A DNA stretch of 64,000 bases from Halanaeroarchaeum sp. HSR-CO (GTDB lineage: Archaea > Halobacteriota > Halobacteria > Halobacteriales > Halobacteriaceae): assembly GCF_024972755.1 (NCBI RefSeq), contig NZ_CP087724.1, positions 1,860,001-1,924,000 on the forward strand, written 5' to 3'. Below are positions 51,117 to 60,226 of the stretch, in pieces. How positions within the stretch are numbered: the first letter of the stretch is position 1; each line of letters begins with the position of its first letter. Under the pieces are notes generated by a model, which saw only the letters and a program-made list of their open reading frames with translations, was not told the DNA's origin and did no database searches. Both the position numbers and the translations under genes were made by a program.

Positions 51117-51176
51117 GCCAATCCTTTTGCGTTCACGGAAAAAATACCTACCGAATCGGAAAGACGACGTGACTGA

Positions 51177-52112
51177 TCAGGCGTGCCGGTCGAGGAGGTC
51201 GTACGAGCGCTCCCACTCGTAGTCGTCGTCGAAGTAGCGCTCGACGAGCGGTTCCTCGGGCATCTCGCCACGCATCCGTTTTTCTTCCTGGTAGGTCCGC
51301 CGGTCCTCTTCTTTGTAGTACCGACCGGTGAGGACCTTCCCGTCGTAGAGGGAGTTCTCGGTCTCGTACATCATCCGGAAGGCCTCTTCTCGGTCGGAGA
51401 TGTCGAAGTCGTAGTCGTCGGAGTCCTGCACGTCGATGTACGGGACGTACTGACGGGCGTCCTTGTTCCAGGTCGGACACTGCGTGAGGAAGTCGACGTG
51501 GGCGAAGCCGTCGTGCTCGATCGCTTCGACGAGGATCTCCTGTGCCTGGCGCGGGTTGACCGCGGCCGTGCGCGCGATGTAGGACGCGCCGGCGGACAGG
51601 CCGAGCGACAGCGGCCGGACGGGGTCCTTCGCGACGCCTTTCTTCTGGGTCTTCGACTTGTGGCCTTTCGGACTGGTCGGCGAGGACTGGCCCTTGGTGA
51701 GGCCGAAGACCTCGTTGTTGAACACGATATAGGTCATATCGTGGTTCTCTCGGGCCGAGTGGGTGAAGTGGTTCCCGCCGATGCCGTAGCCGTCGCCGTC
51801 GCCGCCCGCGGCGATAACCTCGAGACCGGGGTTGGCCATCTTGGCCGCCCGCGCGATCGGGAGGGGGCGTCCGTGGATGGAGTGGAACCCGTAGCTGTCG
51901 AAGTAGCTGTTCGTCTTCGAGGAGCAGCCGATACCGGTCACCAGCAGGATCTCCTCGGGGTCCTTGCCGAGTTCGGCGAGGGCGCCCTTCAGCGCTTTGA
52001 GGACGGCGAAGTCCCCACAGCCTGGACACCAGGTGGCCTGCGGTTCGATCTCGGGGGTGTAGTCGTCTCGCTGTACGTCCGGTTCCGAGCTGATTGCGTT
52101 GAATCCACTCAT
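51177..52112 (-). CDS. porB: 2-oxoacid:ferredoxin oxidoreductase beta subunit (pyruvate type)
   Basis: A 311-residue TPP-binding subunit. WCPGCGDFAVLKAL starts the domain near residue 28, GIGCSSKTNSYFDSYGFHSIHGRPLPIA supplies an Fe-S/TPP region, and GGDGDGYGIGGNHFTHSARRN-like sequence near 103 is the TPP-Mg motif, then GLTKGQSSPTS. Together with the alpha subunit it oxidises pyruvate to acetyl-CoA with ferredoxin. The 311/628 lengths match haloarchaeal PorB/PorA rather than the shorter KorB/KorA pair. Confidence 0.9.
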   Translation of the reverse strand: MSGFNAISSEPDVQRDDYTPEIEPQATWCPGCGDFAVLKALKGALAELGKDPEEILLVTGIGCSSKTNSYFDSYGFHSIHGRPLPIARAAKMANPGLEVIAAGGDGDGYGIGGNHFTHSARENHDMTYIVFNNEVFGLTKGQSSPTSPKGHKSKTQKKGVAKDPVRPLSLGLSAGASYIARTAAVNPRQAQEILVEAIEHDGFAHVDFLTQCPTWNKDARQYVPYIDVQDSDDYDFDISDREEAFRMMYETENSLYDGKVLTGRYYKEEDRRTYQEEKRMRGEMPEEPLVERYFDDDYEWERSYDLLDRHA

Positions 52113-52115
52113 GGT

Positions 52116-54002
52116 CTAGTCACCTGCTGCTGGCTGAAGGGTCACTTGCGCGGTGGGTTCACCGCCCCCATTCAGCTCGAGGTCGACCGCTTCGACGATC
52201 TCCGAGGACCGGAAGGGCTCCCCGTTGTACTTGAGCAGGCTCGATAGCTTCTCGCCGTACGTGCCGAGTTCCTTCTGGACGAGTCCGCGGAACTGGGCGC
52301 TGGCGTTCATCTCGACGATCAGGACCTCGTCGACGCTCTCGATGAACTCGGTGACCTCCGACTTCGGGAACGGCATGATCTCGCTGACGCCGAGTCCCTT
52401 GACCGGTTTCCCGTCGGCGGCGAGTTCTTCGACGGCCTCCTCGGCCGTGTCCTGGTGGCTGCCCCAGGCGATGACGCCGATCTCCGCGTCGTCGGCGCCC
52501 CAGTAGGACTGGTAGGACTCGTCCATCGCGTTCAGGTCCTCGCGGATCGAGTCGAGCTTGCCGAGTCGCCGGTGGACCTGTTCGACGCGGTTCGTCGGGT
52601 CCTCAGCGATCTGGCCGTTCGGCCAGTGCTCGTTGCCGGTCGCGAGATACCGACCGTTCTTCTGGCCGGGCAGCGAGCGCGGGCTCACGTCGACGTCGGT
52701 CTGGAAGCGCTGGAAGCGTCCCGTGTGGTCGTGGGGCGCGTCCTCGAGTTCCGCTTCCGTCAGGGTGGCGCCGAGGTCCGGGTTGGGTTGCTGATCGAAG
52801 AAGCTCTTGGGGACGTTGCGATACTCGCCCTGGAGCTTCTGATCGTAGATGACGATGGCCGGAAGCTGGTACTCCCAGGCGATCTCGAACGCCTTGCGCG
52901 TCTGCGTGTAGCACTCGAGCGGATCGCTCGGGGCGAAGGCGACGCGGGAGTGGTCACCCTGTGAGGAGTACAGGACGTGTTCCAGGTCGGCCTGTTCGGT
53001 CTTCGTCGGCATACCGGTCGAGGGACCGGCCCGCATCGCCTCGACGAGCACGAGAGGCGTCTCCGTCATCTCGGCGAGTCCGAGCGGTTCGGACATCAGG
53101 GCGAAGCCACCGCCGGAGGACCCGGACATGGCCTTCGCACCCGCGTGGCTGGCACCGACGGCCGCGGCAGCGGCGGCGATTTCGTCTTCGACCTGCTCGG
53201 CGACGCCGCCCATCTCCTCCAGTTCCTGGGACAATATCGTGAACACGTCGGTCCACGGCGTCATGGGATACCCGGAGATGAACCGGCAGCCCTCGTCTAT
53301 AGCGGCGTAGGAGATGCCGTGGCTCCCGGAGAGCAGCACCTGTTCCTCGTCGTGTTCGCCCTCGGGGACGCTCAACCCGGTATCGGTGTCGAACTCCGCT
53401 GTGACGTGATCGTAGGCGTCCTGGAGGACGGACAGGTTCGCCTCGAGCATCTCCTCGCCCATGGCCTCCCGCATGAGTTCCTCGATGGGGTCGAGTTCCA
53501 TGTCGATGAGCGCGGCCGTCACGCCGACACCGGCCGTGTTCCGCATGATCTCGCGCCCGTGTTCCTGGGCGATGGAACGGAGGTCGATGGGATAGACCTG
53601 CCAGTCGTGTTCGTCCGCGCGCTCCTCGAAGTCCGGGATGTCGGCGGCGTCGATCTGACCCGTGTCGTAGACGATGATTCCGCCGTCGTGGAGTTCGTCG
53701 AGGTTCTCGGAGAGCGGTTTGATCTCCTCGTCACCGTAGACGGCAGTCTCGTCCTCGTTTCGGGCGAAACTGTCACCGAGTGCGAGGAGGAAGTTGAAGC
53801 CGTTGCCCCGAGATTTTACGGGCTCGTCAGATGCCCGAATCTCGACGTAGGTGTGACCGCCGCGGATCCGCGACGGATAGTGTCGATGCGTGAATACGTG
53901 TAGGCCCGACCGCATCAGCGCCTTCGTGAAGTTCTGGCTCGTCGAGTCGACTCCGTCGCCGGAGCCCCCTGCAACTCGCCAGATGAGTTCGTCAGTAGTC
54001 AT
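52116..54002 (-). CDS. porA: 2-oxoacid:ferredoxin oxidoreductase alpha (gamma-alpha fusion) subunit, pyruvate type
   Basis: A 628-residue fusion. Residues 1-190 are the gamma domain (VAGGSGDGVDSTSQNFTKAL), residues 230-400 the pyrimidine-binding alpha domain (GSHGISYAAIDEGCRFISGYPMTPWTD, then SGSSGGGFALMSEPLG and EMTETPLVLVEAMRAGPSTGMPTKTEQADL), and the C-terminal domain closes the CoA/TPP pocket. ATG at 54000-54002 is chosen, since the frame upstream runs into the AT-rich promoter. It precedes porB by 3 bases on the same strand. Confidence 0.9.
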   Translation of the reverse strand: MTTDELIWRVAGGSGDGVDSTSQNFTKALMRSGLHVFTHRHYPSRIRGGHTYVEIRASDEPVKSRGNGFNFLLALGDSFARNEDETAVYGDEEIKPLSENLDELHDGGIIVYDTGQIDAADIPDFEERADEHDWQVYPIDLRSIAQEHGREIMRNTAGVGVTAALIDMELDPIEELMREAMGEEMLEANLSVLQDAYDHVTAEFDTDTGLSVPEGEHDEEQVLLSGSHGISYAAIDEGCRFISGYPMTPWTDVFTILSQELEEMGGVAEQVEDEIAAAAAAVGASHAGAKAMSGSSGGGFALMSEPLGLAEMTETPLVLVEAMRAGPSTGMPTKTEQADLEHVLYSSQGDHSRVAFAPSDPLECYTQTRKAFEIAWEYQLPAIVIYDQKLQGEYRNVPKSFFDQQPNPDLGATLTEAELEDAPHDHTGRFQRFQTDVDVSPRSLPGQKNGRYLATGNEHWPNGQIAEDPTNRVEQVHRRLGKLDSIREDLNAMDESYQSYWGADDAEIGVIAWGSHQDTAEEAVEELAADGKPVKGLGVSEIMPFPKSEVTEFIESVDEVLIVEMNASAQFRGLVQKELGTYGEKLSSLLKYNGEPFRSSEIVEAVDLELNGGGEPTAQVTLQPAAGD

Positions 54003-54357
54003 AGTGTGGCCTCGGTCCGGATGGACCGCTACCTCGAAATATGGGGGCCCTCGTACTAAATCGTTTGCCATCCATTGACATTAAATGATTATGAAGGATT
54101 CGGGGGGTACCCCGGACATTTCACGGGTTCGGCCGCTACAGGAGGGGCATTCGTAACTACTGATTGACAGTATATGCCGAGGCCCGTACGACCGGCCAGT
54201 ACCGGTGGTCGGTACGTGACCGCACCGGACACCATCATAGCACGTGTATCGGTAGTCTGATGTGTCGGCCGGGTCGGCCGTCGGTTCGACTGTACGCTAT
54301 CGATGCCGCTACCGTCTCTGAAGGGACCAAAAACGCGAGGGCCGACGACAGGTTACG
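54003..54357. other. control region upstream of porAB, no intact gene
   Basis: About 355 bases. An AT-rich part (54034-54100) holds likely minus-strand promoter boxes for porA. GGGGTACCCC at 54104-54113 is a perfect 10-base palindrome, and GTACCG-GTGGT-CGGTAC at 54199-54215 a perfect 6-bp hairpin. Open frames here look random. Either palindrome could be an operator, for instance for the Lrp protein. Confidence 0.5.
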
Positions 54358-54569
54358 ACTCCCGTTTCCCCCGCTCCGGGATCTGCAGTATCGTGCGCAT
54401 GGTGCCGTAGATGGCCGCCGGCGTGGTCTCCACGGACTCGTCGTAGCGATCGTTCGTCCGCCTGATCGTCGCCGCAAGCCGCTCGGCCGCCGAACTCCTC
54501 TGGGCCCCGGAGGTCGGCGGCTACCGCACGGTTGATGCCGCGTTGCTCCTCGTCGGTGGACGCTATTGC
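54358..54569 (-). pseudogene. frameshifted remnant of a small gene behind mrp
   Basis: Directly after the mrp stop codon the minus strand reads STDEEQRGINRAVAADL and GPEEFGG in one frame. After about 54495-54475 a different frame continues SSAAERLAATIRRTND and RYDESVETTPAAIYGTMRTI, ending LQIPERGKRES and TAA at 54358-54360. Both parts have normal haloarchaeal composition and GC3; neither frame is good across the whole. No ATG or GTG starts the first part. The picture fits a decayed gene of about 70 residues with one small indel and a lost start. No family recognised. Confidence 0.45.
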
Positions 54570-55646
54570 CTATTGAGAGTGCTGTTGTCGGTTGAGGATG
54601 CCGACCATGTCCGCGGTCTCGGCGACCATGTCGCGGAAGGCCTGGCCGGTCTCGCTGTCGTCGTCGAGGACGATCGGCTTGCCCTCGTCACCGCCGGTGC
54701 GGATGCTCGGGTCCAGCGGAATGGCGCCGAGGAACGGCATCTCGTTGTCCGCCGCAAACGACTCCCCGCCGCCCGCGCCGAAGATGTCGTGTTCGCTGCC
54801 ACAGTCCGGGCAAACGAACGTGCTCATGTTCTCGACGATGCCCAACACCGGTGTGTCGTGGCGGGCGAACATCTGGAGGCCGCGGCGGGCGTCGTCGATG
54901 GCGACCTCCTGGGGCGTCGTGACGATTACCGAGCCGGTAATCGGAACCGACTGCAAGAAGGTCAACTGCGTATCCCCCGTCCCCGGCGGGAAGTCGACCA
55001 CCATGTAATCGAGTTCGCCCCACTCGACGTCGTCGATGAGTTGCGTGATGGTGTTGTGCACCAGCGCGCCGCGCCAGATGACCGGGTCGTCCTCGCCGAC
55101 CATCAGCCCGATGCTCATCAGCTTCATCCCGTACGCCTCGGGCGGGATGATCTTCTCGTCCTCCGTCGCCCGCGGTTGCCCGGTGGACCCCAGCATCCGG
55201 GGAACGTTCGGGCCGTACATGTCCGCGTCGAACAGCGCGACATCCGCGCCCTGCGCTGCCAGGCCCGCCGCCAGGTTGACGGAGATCGTACTCTTGCCGA
55301 CGCCGCCCTTCCCGGAGGTGACCGCGATGACGTTCGTCACGCCCGGGAGTGGCTCGGCGTCGCCTTCGGCGTCCGGACCGAGCGACTCGACGCCGATGGC
55401 GTCGTCATCGGTATCGTCGTCAGCTGTGGTCAGCGTGACAGACAGTCCCTCGGCCTCCAGCGTCTCCACGATGGAATCCGAAAGTTCGGCCTCGACCGGC
55501 GATCCCGGCGCCTCGAGGGCCACTTCGACGGTCACCTCGTCTCCGGCGACGGTGACGTCGCCGACGAGTCCTAGCGAGACGATGTCGTCGCCAAGATCCG
55601 GATCCTCGATGCCAGCGAGTACTTCTCTAACCGCATCTTCGTCCAT
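54570..55646 (-). CDS. Mrp/ApbC-type Fe-S cluster carrier ATPase
   Basis: A 358-residue MinD-like ATPase that carries Fe-S clusters to target proteins. Residues 1-75 are a DUF59/MIP18 domain (VREVLAGIEDPDLGDDIVSLGLV), followed by an acidic linker and the ATPase: Walker A SGKGGVGKST near 112, switch DADMYGPNVPRML, and FPPGTGDTQLTF. The cluster ligand pair is CPDC near 282. ATG at 55644-55646 is chosen because DUF59 begins there; the in-frame extension is unconserved. Confidence 0.9.
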   Translation of the reverse strand: MDEDAVREVLAGIEDPDLGDDIVSLGLVGDVTVAGDEVTVEVALEAPGSPVEAELSDSIVETLEAEGLSVTLTTADDDTDDDAIGVESLGPDAEGDAEPLPGVTNVIAVTSGKGGVGKSTISVNLAAGLAAQGADVALFDADMYGPNVPRMLGSTGQPRATEDEKIIPPEAYGMKLMSIGLMVGEDDPVIWRGALVHNTITQLIDDVEWGELDYMVVDFPPGTGDTQLTFLQSVPITGSVIVTTPQEVAIDDARRGLQMFARHDTPVLGIVENMSTFVCPDCGSEHDIFGAGGGESFAADNEMPFLGAIPLDPSIRTGGDEGKPIVLDDDSETGQAFRDMVAETADMVGILNRQQHSQ

Positions 55647-55737
55647 GCTCGTGCGTAGGGAATGAACCACCGATAAGGATTGTGGCATAGATGTCGTAAC
55701 CAATGATGGTTACGTTTCCCCGAACGACGCCACCGAA

Positions 55738-55744
55738 TTTAATA
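55738..55744 (+). promoter_or_regulatory. TATA box of moaA
   Basis: TTTAATA centred 27 bases before the moaA ATG (55768), so the message is probably leaderless. It supports the chosen start. Confidence 0.65.
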
Positions 55745-55767
55745 CGATTCGGTACCGAGACTGGAGT

Positions 55768-56742
55768 ATGCTCGTCGACGGATTCGGTCGCGAGGTGAGC
55801 CAGGTCCGCATCTCCCTCACCGATCGATGCAATTTCGACTGTGTCTACTGTCACAACGAGGGGCTGGGGGACACCAGAGGTCCGATGGACGCCCAGGACC
55901 ACGAGATGTCGGCAGACGACGTCATCCGCTTTCTCGAGGTCGCCGAAGAGTTCGACATCGAGAAGGTGAAATTTACGGGTGGCGAACCGATGCTCCGCGA
56001 TGATCTGGAGGAGATCATCCGGCGGACTCCGGCGTCGATAACCCCCTCGCTGACGACGAACGGGTCCTTCCTCCCCGACCGCGCCAACGACCTCAGGGAA
56101 GCGGGACTCGAACGCGTCAACGTCTCGCAGGATGCCCTCCAGCCCGAAGAGTTCAAAGAGATTACCAAAAGCGGTGCGTACAACCAGGTGATGGATGGGG
56201 TGAAAGCCGCCGTCGAGGCGGGGCTCACGCCAGTGAAGTTGAACATGGTCGTCTTCGAACGCACGGCAAGCTACGTCCCGGAGATGGTCGATTACGTCGC
56301 CGAGAACGACGGGCTCCGCCTCCAGCTCATCGAGTTCATGCCCGAACTGGTCGACGAACCGGAGTGGGCCATCGACATCGAGCGCGTCCACGACTGGCTC
56401 ACCGACCGGGCCGACCGAGTCGAAGTGCGAGAGATGCACCACCGGCGTCGGTACTTCGTCAACGGCGGGATGGTTGAAATCGTCGATCCCGTCGAGAACG
56501 GCGACTTCTGTGCCAACTGCCATCGGGTGCGGGTGACCCACGACGGGAAACTCAAGGGCTGTCTCAACCGGACCGACGATCTCCGGTCGATGGGAGAGAT
56601 GACCAAAGCGGAGATTCGGGAGACCTTCCGCGAGACGGTCGCGAACCGCGTCCCCTATTACGGCGAATACAAGGTACAGACGGCGGACGGGGAGTGGGAG
56701 CGAAACGAGAAGTACGTCGAGGCACCGCTGGCGTCGGACTGA
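55768..56742 (+). CDS. moaA: GTP 3',8-cyclase (molybdenum cofactor biosynthesis MoaA)
   Basis: A 324-residue radical-SAM enzyme making the first ring-opened GTP product of molybdopterin synthesis. The SAM cluster ligands are Cys21, Cys25 and Cys28 ([13 protein letters not shown]), with [10 protein letters not shown] as the SAM-binding turn near 72. The C-terminal second cluster uses CANC with a third Cys in KGCLNR near 250-270. The usual C-terminal GG tail is not seen; the protein ends APLASD. No other moa gene is in the window. Confidence 0.88.
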   Translation: MLVDGFGREVSQVRISLTDRCNFDCVYCHNEGLGDTRGPMDAQDHEMSADDVIRFLEVAEEFDIEKVKFTGGEPMLRDDLEEIIRRTPASITPSLTTNGSFLPDRANDLREAGLERVNVSQDALQPEEFKEITKSGAYNQVMDGVKAAVEAGLTPVKLNMVVFERTASYVPEMVDYVAENDGLRLQLIEFMPELVDEPEWAIDIERVHDWLTDRADRVEVREMHHRRRYFVNGGMVEIVDPVENGDFCANCHRVRVTHDGKLKGCLNRTDDLRSMGEMTKAEIRETFRETVANRVPYYGEYKVQTADGEWERNEKYVEAPLASD

Positions 56743-56845
56743 TTTTCGACGGAGGCACCTCGGTGCTCCAAATCCGACCAGATCACCGACGACGAACACC
56801 CGTGTTTCGAGGGGTTTAAGTGACGGCGCAGGGTACGACCAACCG

Positions 56846-56905
56846 CGTTGCACTGTAGGGGTGCTAGGCCCCGAGTCCGCAAGGGCGGAAATAACGAACG
56901 AGCGC
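56846..56905 (+). promoter_or_regulatory. structured leader before tRNA-Ser and the ribosomal genes
   Basis: Between a TTTAAG box (56815-56820) and tRNA-Ser lie two short hairpins: GGGG/CCCC at 56858-56872 and TCCGC-AAGG-GCGGA at 56876-56889. Distance from the box leaves about 60 bases of transcribed leader, unusual for this leaderless-prone group. These may guide processing of the tRNA from the transcript. Confidence 0.4.
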
Positions 56906-56988
56906 GTCGTGGTAGCCTAGCCTGGTCAAGGCGCAGGGTTGCTAACTCTGTGGCGTAAGCCTCCGGGGTTCAAATCCCCGCCACGACG
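56906..56988 (+). tRNA. tRNA-Ser (anticodon GCT)
   Basis: An 83-base class II tRNA. Acceptor stem GTCGTGG/CCACGAC with discriminator G at 56988, anticodon arm CAGGG-TTGCTAA-CTCTG giving GCT, and a long variable arm (GGCGTAAGCC region). The T-arm is GGGG-TTCAAAT-CCCC. CCA is not encoded. It ends 19 bases before the uS13 start. Unlike tRNA-Gly and tRNA-Arg it has no tail copies behind it. Confidence 0.94.
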
Positions 56989-57007
56989 CATTCCGACAAC
57001 CCAAACT

Positions 57008-57520
57008 ATGAGTTCGGAAGAACAAGAAGAAGCGGACGAGGACATTCGATACTTCGTCCGTATCGGACAGACGGACCTCGACGGGACGAAGACCGTCGAG
57101 CGTGCCCTCAACGGAATGGACGGCATCGGCCGACGAGCGGCGAGAGTCATCGCCGAAGCGGCCGACGTCGACCGGACCGCGACCCTCGGACGACTCGACG
57201 ACGACGTCATCGACGACGTCATCGAGTCGGTCGAGAACTTCGCAGACCACGCCCCCGACTGGATGGCCAATCGCCAGAACGACTTCTACACCGGCGAGAC
57301 CACCCACGTCACGGGCAACGATGTCGAGCTGACCCGGAACCAGGACGTCAACCGCATGCGGATGATCCGATCGTACAAGGGCATCCGTCACGAGCGGGGA
57401 CAGAAGGTTCGCGGGCAGCGCACGAAGTCCACCGGTCGGACCGAGGGTACCATCGGCGTGAACGTCGAGGCAATCCGTGAAGAACAGGCAGAAGAAGAAG
57501 CGGCGGAGGAAACTGAATAA
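57008..57520 (+). CDS. rpsM: 30S ribosomal protein uS13
   Basis: A 170-residue uS13 with the archaeal layout: [33 protein letters not shown] at the N-terminus, and [24 protein letters not shown] near residue 117-140, the basic tail near the P-site. The end is acidic ([13 protein letters not shown]), as in halophiles. ATG at 57008 begins MSSEEQ; the longer frame upstream reads into the tRNA. Its TAA overlaps the ATG of uS4. Confidence 0.95.
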   Translation: MSSEEQEEADEDIRYFVRIGQTDLDGTKTVERALNGMDGIGRRAARVIAEAADVDRTATLGRLDDDVIDDVIESVENFADHAPDWMANRQNDFYTGETTHVTGNDVELTRNQDVNRMRMIRSYKGIRHERGQKVRGQRTKSTGRTEGTIGVNVEAIREEQAEEEAAEETE

Positions 57521-58032
57521 TGGCACTCCCCGGTGAAAACACCAAGTTCTACGAGACGCCGAATCACCCCTACCAGGGTGAGCGCATCGCCGAGGAAGCG
57601 GACCTCGTCGGGCGCTACGGCCTGAAGAACAAAGAGGAACTCTGGCGTGCACAGTCCGAACTGCGATCGTACCGACGCGAGGCCCGACGCCTCCTCGGTC
57701 GCACCGGCGAGGAGTCGGCCGACGAGTTCGTCTCCCGACTGGCCCGCATCGGCGTCCTCGACGAGGACGACGATCTGGACGCCGTCCTGTCACTGGACGT
57801 GACGGACGTGCTGGAACGCCGTCTGCAGACGGTGGCCTACCGCAAGGGCCTGGCGAACACGGTCGATCAGGCTCGCCAGTTCGTGACCCACGGCCACATT
57901 CTGGTCGGCGATGCACGCGTGAGTGCCCCGTCCTACAAGGTCGCCGTCGACGTTGAGGACGACATCAGGTTCGACGAGACCAGCCCACTCGCGGACGAAC
58001 TGCACCCGGAACGGGCATCCGCACAGGAGTGA
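57520..58032 (+). CDS. rpsD: 30S ribosomal protein uS4
   Basis: A 170-residue uS4 (archaeal short form). It begins [22 protein letters not shown] and has the S4 RNA-binding domain at about 100-150 ([37 protein letters not shown]). One of the first proteins to bind 16S rRNA. It overlaps uS13 by one base and precedes uS11 by 6 bases. Confidence 0.95.
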   Translation: MALPGENTKFYETPNHPYQGERIAEEADLVGRYGLKNKEELWRAQSELRSYRREARRLLGRTGEESADEFVSRLARIGVLDEDDDLDAVLSLDVTDVLERRLQTVAYRKGLANTVDQARQFVTHGHILVGDARVSAPSYKVAVDVEDDIRFDETSPLADELHPERASAQE

Positions 58033-58038
58033 TTTCGC

Positions 58039-58422
58039 ATGGCTGAGGACACAAAATGGGCCATCGCCCACATCCACGCCTCGTTCAACAACACCATCCT
58101 GACCATCACCGACCAGACCGGCGCCGAGACGCTGGCGAAGTCGAGCGGTGGCGCGGTGGTCAAGCAGAACCGCGACGAGGCGTCCCCGTACGCTGCGATG
58201 CAGATGGCCGAACAGATCGCCGAGACGGTACAGGAACAGGGAATCGAGGGCGTGCACGTCCGCGTGCGCGGTCCCGGCGGCAACCTGCAACGGAACCCCG
58301 GCCCAGGCGCACAGGCCGCCATCCGGGCGCTCGCACGAGCCGGCCTGGAGATCGGGCGCATCGAAGACGTGACGCCCATCCCCCACGACGGCACCCGCCC
58401 GCCGAAAAACAGCGGATTCTAA
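58039..58422 (+). CDS. rpsK: 30S ribosomal protein uS11
   Basis: A 127-residue uS11. Marks are [48 protein letters not shown] and the C-terminal [11 protein letters not shown]. It lies on the platform of the small subunit near the E site. Normal length and unbroken. Confidence 0.96.
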   Translation: MAEDTKWAIAHIHASFNNTILTITDQTGAETLAKSSGGAVVKQNRDEASPYAAMQMAEQIAETVQEQGIEGVHVRVRGPGGNLQRNPGPGAQAAIRALARAGLEIGRIEDVTPIPHDGTRPPKNSGF

Positions 58423-58423
58423 C

Positions 58424-59170
58424 ATGGCAGGAGACTTCGACGTCGAATTCATCGACCACGAGGCCCGGGACGCCCGGTTCCTCGTCCGCGGTATCACGCC
58501 AGCGCTCGCCAACGGCATCCGACGCGCGATGCTGGCCGACGTCCCGACGCTCTCGATCGACACCGTTCGGTTCATCGAGAACTCGAGCGTGATGTTCGAC
58601 GAGCAACTCGCACTCCGCCTGGGGCTGGTCCCGCTGACCACCCCACTTGACGAGTTCGAGGAGGGTGAGGAGGTCACCCTCGCACTCGACGTCCAGGGAC
58701 CTGGCACCGCCTATTCGGGCGACCTGGTCTCTGCCGACGAGATGGTCGAGCCAGCGGACAAGAACATCCCGATCATCGAGCTCAAAGAGGACCAGCGCCT
58801 CGAACTCGAGGCCGTCGCCGTCCTCGGTCGTGGTCGCGACCACGCCAAGTTCCAGGGCGGCGTCGGCATCGGATACCGCAATCTCCAGCACGTCGAGGTC
58901 GTCGGCGACGCCGCCGAATACGGTGACGGCGATCCGGAAATCGTTCGCGGCGTCATCGAGGAGGATGGCGAGCTGATCCCCGCAGAGTCGTTCGACAACG
59001 ACCTCCGGAATCGATATCCGGACAAGGAAGTCGAAGTGAGCGACGTCGAAGGCGCGTTCGTCTTCCACGTCGAGACGGACGGTTCGATGTCCGTCGAATC
59101 CCTGGTACTCCGCGCAGTCCAGTCGCTGTCGGACCGCGCAGCGGAGCTCGAGCAGGCCGTCCAGCTGTAA
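58424..59170 (+). CDS. rpoD: DNA-directed RNA polymerase subunit Rpo3 (RpoD)
   Basis: A 248-residue assembly-platform subunit, counterpart of bacterial alpha N-terminal domain. It has [42 protein letters not shown] and [13 protein letters not shown] in the dimerisation part, and [20 protein letters not shown] near the end. The protein contains no cysteine, so the Fe-S cluster found in Rpo3 of some archaea is absent here. It starts one base after uS11. Confidence 0.95.
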   Translation: MAGDFDVEFIDHEARDARFLVRGITPALANGIRRAMLADVPTLSIDTVRFIENSSVMFDEQLALRLGLVPLTTPLDEFEEGEEVTLALDVQGPGTAYSGDLVSADEMVEPADKNIPIIELKEDQRLELEAVAVLGRGRDHAKFQGGVGIGYRNLQHVEVVGDAAEYGDGDPEIVRGVIEEDGELIPAESFDNDLRNRYPDKEVEVSDVEGAFVFHVETDGSMSVESLVLRAVQSLSDRAAELEQAVQL

Positions 59171-59293
59171 TCATGACACCCCCGATCCACCACCAGACCG
59201 CGGCGCCCGCCCCGACCCCAGGAGCGGCTGCCCCGGTGCCTGCAATCGAAATTGGTTTCAAGGGTCGGGGGCAAGGAGGTATTGCCCAACGAA

Positions 59294-59310
59294 CCACGCG
59301 TTTTGCGTGG
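59294..59310 (+). promoter_or_regulatory. hairpin 4 bases before tRNA-Leu
   Basis: CCACGC-GTTTT-GCGTGG, a perfect 6-bp stem with a 5-base loop, in the 144-base gap between rpoD and tRNA-Leu. It could separate transcription units or help 5' processing of the tRNA. Confidence 0.45.
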
Positions 59311-59314
59311 GCGT

Positions 59315-59399
59315 GCAGGGATAGCCGAGTCAGGCCAAAGGCGCAGCGTTCAGGGCGCTGTCCCGTAGGGGTTCGCAGGTTCAAATCCTGCTCCCTGCA
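59315..59399 (+). tRNA. tRNA-Leu (anticodon CAG)
   Basis: An 85-base class II tRNA. Acceptor stem GCAGGGA/TCCCTGC with discriminator A at 59399, anticodon arm CAGCG-TTCAGGG-CGCTG giving CAG, a long variable arm and T-arm GCAGG-TTCAAAT-CCTGC. CCA is not encoded. Its place between rpoD and the eL18 gene is conserved in haloarchaea. Confidence 0.94.
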
Positions 59400-59438
59400 C
59401 TCCCGTATTCAGCTCATTACTGCCAAGGAGTTTGTAGC

Positions 59439-59792
59439 ATGAGCAAGACAAGTCCGAGACTTAGCAGCCTCATCGCCGAGCTTAAATCCGTCTCCCGAGA
59501 CTCGGGAGCGGACGTGTGGCGTGACATCGCCGGGCGGCTGGAGAAGCCGCGCCGGTCCCACGCCGAAGTCAATCTGAGTCGCATCGAGCGGTACGCCACC
59601 GAAGGCGAAACGGTCGTCGTCCCGGGGAAGGTCCTCGGGTCCGGCGCCCTCCAGAAGTCGGTCACCATCGCGGCGGTCGACTTCTCCGCGAGTGCGAAGA
59701 CGAAGATTGAGCACGCGAACGGCGAGGCACTACATCTAGAACAGGCGATGGAACAGTATCCCGAAGGAACCGACGTGCGGGTGATCGCATGA
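59439..59792 (+). CDS. rpl18e: 50S ribosomal protein eL18
   Basis: A 117-residue eL18, an archaeal/eukaryotic protein of the uL15-like fold. Marks are [31 protein letters not shown], then [26 protein letters not shown]. It overlaps the uL13 gene by 4 bases (ATGA). Confidence 0.94.
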   Translation: MSKTSPRLSSLIAELKSVSRDSGADVWRDIAGRLEKPRRSHAEVNLSRIERYATEGETVVVPGKVLGSGALQKSVTIAAVDFSASAKTKIEHANGEALHLEQAMEQYPEGTDVRVIA

Positions 59793-60226
59793 GCCTCGCA
59801 GAGTTCGACGCCGACGTCGTCATCGACGCGGCCGACTGCATCATGGGTCGCGTCGCGACGAACGTGGCGGAGCGCGCCCTCGACGGTGAGCGCGTCGCGG
59901 TCGTCAACGCCGAAGACGCGGTCATCACCGGACGCACCGAGGACGTCCTCGCGAAGTACGAGAAGCGCTCCGAGATCGGGTCCGATCGTGGCCCGGCCTA
60001 CCCCAAGCGCCCCGACCGCATCTTCAAGCGTGCCATCCGCGGGATGGTCCCGTACAAAAAACAGCGCGGTCGCGAGGCGTTCAGCAACGTCCGCGTGTAC
60101 GTCGACAACCCGTACGACGACGACGGCGAGGTGCTCGACGGCACGTCCATCGACAGGCTCTCGAACACCCGCTTCGTCACGCTCGGCGAAGTGTCAGACC
60201 ACCTGGGAGCGAACGTCACATGGTAA
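59789..60226 (+). CDS. rplM: 50S ribosomal protein uL13
   Basis: A 145-residue uL13. The archaeal marks [54 protein letters not shown] and the C-terminal [17 protein letters not shown] are present. Early assembly protein of the large subunit. The uS9 start codon lies within its last codons. Confidence 0.95.
   Translation: MSLAEFDADVVIDAADCIMGRVATNVAERALDGERVAVVNAEDAVITGRTEDVLAKYEKRSEIGSDRGPAYPKRPDRIFKRAIRGMVPYKKQRGREAFSNVRVYVDNPYDDDGEVLDGTSIDRLSNTRFVTLGEVSDHLGANVTW

Noticed and set aside
54164-54535. A 123-codon plus-strand frame between porA and mrp
   Set aside because: The residues are Arg-rich and unlike a halophile protein; the minus strand shows better coding signal in the broken gene at 54358-54569.
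55768-56742. Lack of the C-terminal GG tail as a sign that MoaA is broken
   Set aside because: Both Fe-S cysteine sets and the length are intact, and I cannot say the tail is kept in haloarchaeal MoaA; one residue change is not enough to call it dead.
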